A DNA stretch of 64,000 bases from Chitinophagaceae bacterium (GTDB lineage: Bacteria; Bacteroidota; Bacteroidia; Chitinophagales; Chitinophagaceae). A model generated the notes under the pieces. That model was not told where the DNA came from, searched no databases, and worked only from the letters and a program-made list of their open reading frames with translations. How positions within the stretch are numbered: position 1 is the first letter of the stretch; each line of letters begins with the position of its first letter. Shown one piece after another: positions 62,601 to 64,000 of this stretch. Location of the stretch: NCBI GenBank assembly GCA_016786845.1, contig JAEUVB010000015.1, positions 248,001 through 312,000 on the forward strand, written 5' to 3'. Both the position numbers and the translations under genes were made by a program.

Positions 62601-64000
62601 TTGAAAACGCTGAACGACATATTATCTGCCATCTCGGTGAAGAACATTCACGGAGAGACCACCTGCAAGATATCGGGCATATGCATCGATTCGCGCCAGG
62701 CGCAACTGGGCAGTTTGTTTGTGGCCATAAAAGGTACAACAGCCGATGGTCATCAGTATATCGATGATGTGGTGAGCAAAGGTGCAGCGTGTATAGTTTG
62801 TGAAAAATTGCCCGCGGTTCTGAATTCATCCTGCACTTATGTACTTACCGACAATCCTGCAGAAGCAGCAGGATTATTGGCATCGGCGTTTTACGGCCAT
62901 CCTTCTTCACAAATGAAAGTGGTGGGCATAACCGGCACCAATGGCAAGACAACTTGTGCCACCCTGATGCATCAACTATTTAAGGGATTAGGCTATACCA
63001 GCGGTCTTTTATCTACCGTCAATAATTGTATCGGCGATAAAATAATTCCATCCACACATACCACGCCTGACCCGGTTCAACTTCAACATTTGCTGCGTCA
63101 AATGAAGGATGCCGGCTGCACCCATGTTTTTATGGAAGTCAGTTCACATGCTATCCATCAACATCGCATTGCCGGTATCCAATTCGACGGGGCCTGCTTT
63201 ACCAATATCACACATGATCATCTGGATTATCATGAAACCTTTGATGAATACATCCGGGTGAAAAAACAATTTTTTGATGATCTGCCCAAACAAGCTTTTG
63301 CCCTGGTGAATGCAGATGACAAAAGAGGATTGGTAATGTTGCAAAATACAGCCGCACGAAAGAGAACTTATTCACTGCGAACACTGGCTGATTACAAGGG
63401 AAAAATTCTGGAGAATAACCTGACAGGCTTGATCCTGCAATTGAATAATCGTGAAGTGTTTTTCAGAATGATTGGAGAGTTTAACGCATATAATATTCTT
63501 TGTGTTTGGGGGGCTGCAATGGAATTGGGCGAAGATGCTCAGGATGTATTAACTGTATTGAGTACACTTAAAGGCGCAGAAGGTCGATTCGATTATATCG
63601 TTTCTAATCAGGAACAAATTCTCGGCATTATCGACTATGCCCATACACCCGATGCATTGCTGAATGTATTGACAACGATCAATAAATTTCGTAAGGGTAA
63701 CGAAAGTCTATTTACCGTGATCGGTTGCGGTGGGGATCGCGATAAATCGAAACGTCCTTTAATGGGTCTGGTAGCTTGCGAACACAGTGACAAGGTCATC
63801 TTCACATCGGATAATCCAAGATCGGAAGATCCGGCTGTGATTCTTCAGGAAATGGAGGCCGGAGTACCCGTACATCAAAAGAAAAAATATGTATCCATTG
63901 CCGATCGTCGTGAAGCGATTAAAACGGCTTGCAGTATTGCCGAACAAGGTGATATTGTTTTGGTCGCCGGTAAAGGGCATGAAAAATATCAGGAAGTGAA
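62601..64000 (+). CDS. murE: UDP-MurNAc-L-Ala-D-Glu:meso-DAP ligase MurE (3' truncated by window)
   Basis: The frame begins with TTG at 62601, directly after the ftsI stop codon (62598-62600), and stays open to the window end: 466 codons and two bases. The start (MKTLNDILSAI) and early CIDSRQAQLGSLFVAIKG match MurE. The ATP-binding motif is VGITGTNGKTTCATLM (about residues 106-121). FTSDNPRSEDPAVIL holds the DNPR motif that selects meso-diaminopimelate, and VAGKGHEKYQE is near the usual C-terminus, so only some ten to twenty residues are missing. It makes the UDP-MurNAc-tripeptide. Confidence 0.95.
   Translation, partial: MKTLNDILSAISVKNIHGETTCKISGICIDSRQAQLGSLFVAIKGTTADGHQYIDDVVSKGAACIVCEKLPAVLNSSCTYVLTDNPAEAAGLLASAFYGHPSSQMKVVGITGTNGKTTCATLMHQLFKGLGYTSGLLSTVNNCIGDKIIPSTHTTPDPVQLQHLLRQMKDAGCTHVFMEVSSHAIHQHRIAGIQFDGACFTNITHDHLDYHETFDEYIRVKKQFFDDLPKQAFALVNADDKRGLVMLQNTAARKRTYSLRTLADYKGKILENNLTGLILQLNNREVFFRMIGEFNAYNILCVWGAAMELGEDAQDVLTVLSTLKGAEGRFDYIVSNQEQILGIIDYAHTPDALLNVLTTINKFRKGNESLFTVIGCGGDRDKSKRPLMGLVACEHSDKVIFTSDNPRSEDPAVILQEMEAGVPVHQKKKYVSIADRREAIKTACSIAEQGDIVLVAGKGHEKYQEV

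Overview
The window comes from a member of the Bacteroidota, most likely an environmental Chitinophagales/Sphingobacteriales-type bacterium. The evidence is: several very large secreted proteins ending in type IX secretion (T9SS type A) sorting domains with SprB-like repeats; TAnnTTTG-type -7 promoter motifs; a fused CcoN-CcoO cytochrome cbb3 oxidase; and a dcw cluster beginning mraZ-rsmH-ftsL-ftsI-murE. The phylum call is firm, the finer placement is inferred. No rRNA or tRNA gene was seen. The first gene (DUF58) and last gene (murE) are cut by the window edges.

Layout. 1-6.6 kb: end of a DUF58 gene, a Crp/Fnr regulator with a pirin and a YceI protein, a TPR-membrane-adenylate cyclase, and a cysteine-bearing FNR-like regulator. 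6.6-15.9 kb: the cbb3 oxidase locus ccoI-ccoS-ccoNO-ccoQ-ccoP-ccoG-ccoH plus a SafE-like membrane protein; FNR-like palindromes precede ccoI. Two tiny genes, ccoS (53 aa) and ccoQ (54 aa), are easily overlooked. 15.9-16.9 kb: intergenic wreckage holding a decayed VapBC-type toxin-antitoxin pair and dispersed repeats. 16.9-31.4 kb: two tandem copies of a two-gene surface-protein cassette (giant beta-helix protein plus a roughly 508-aa partner, all four with T9SS tails). One copy carries an extra block of about nine SprB-like repeats. 31.6-33.3 kb: a Crp/Fnr regulator and a hypothetical gene preceded by two CRP/FNR-like palindromes.

33.3-36 kb: a 21-bp tandem-repeat array, then groES-groEL. 36-52.6 kb: mostly housekeeping and envelope genes (EamA transporter, Cys-rich secreted protein, DUF937-OmpA protein, dusB, FKBP isomerase, lipoprotein, MBL hydrolase, MFS and ABC transport, CoA-binding protein, T9SS beta-propeller, SPOR protein, M20 amidohydrolase, transglutaminase-like protein, bestrophin, gltX). 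52.6-54.7 kb: a repeat-rich stretch with a second, unrelated 21-bp array of about 25 units headed by a long hairpin, and an SRPBCC gene. 54.7-64 kb: polysaccharide deacetylase, purD, a POT peptide transporter, a cluster of DnaA-box-like sites, and the start of the dcw cluster.

How it works together. The cco genes form one near-continuous operon for a high-affinity oxidase together with its copper loading and assembly factors. The upstream FNR-like regulator and the palindromes suggest oxygen control. The adenylate cyclase and three Crp/Fnr-type regulators suggest, but do not prove, nucleotide signalling. The most unusual content is the duplicated T9SS cassette with its modular SprB insertion, the two 21-bp intergenic arrays, and the double palindrome in front of an uncharacterised two-fold-repeat protein.
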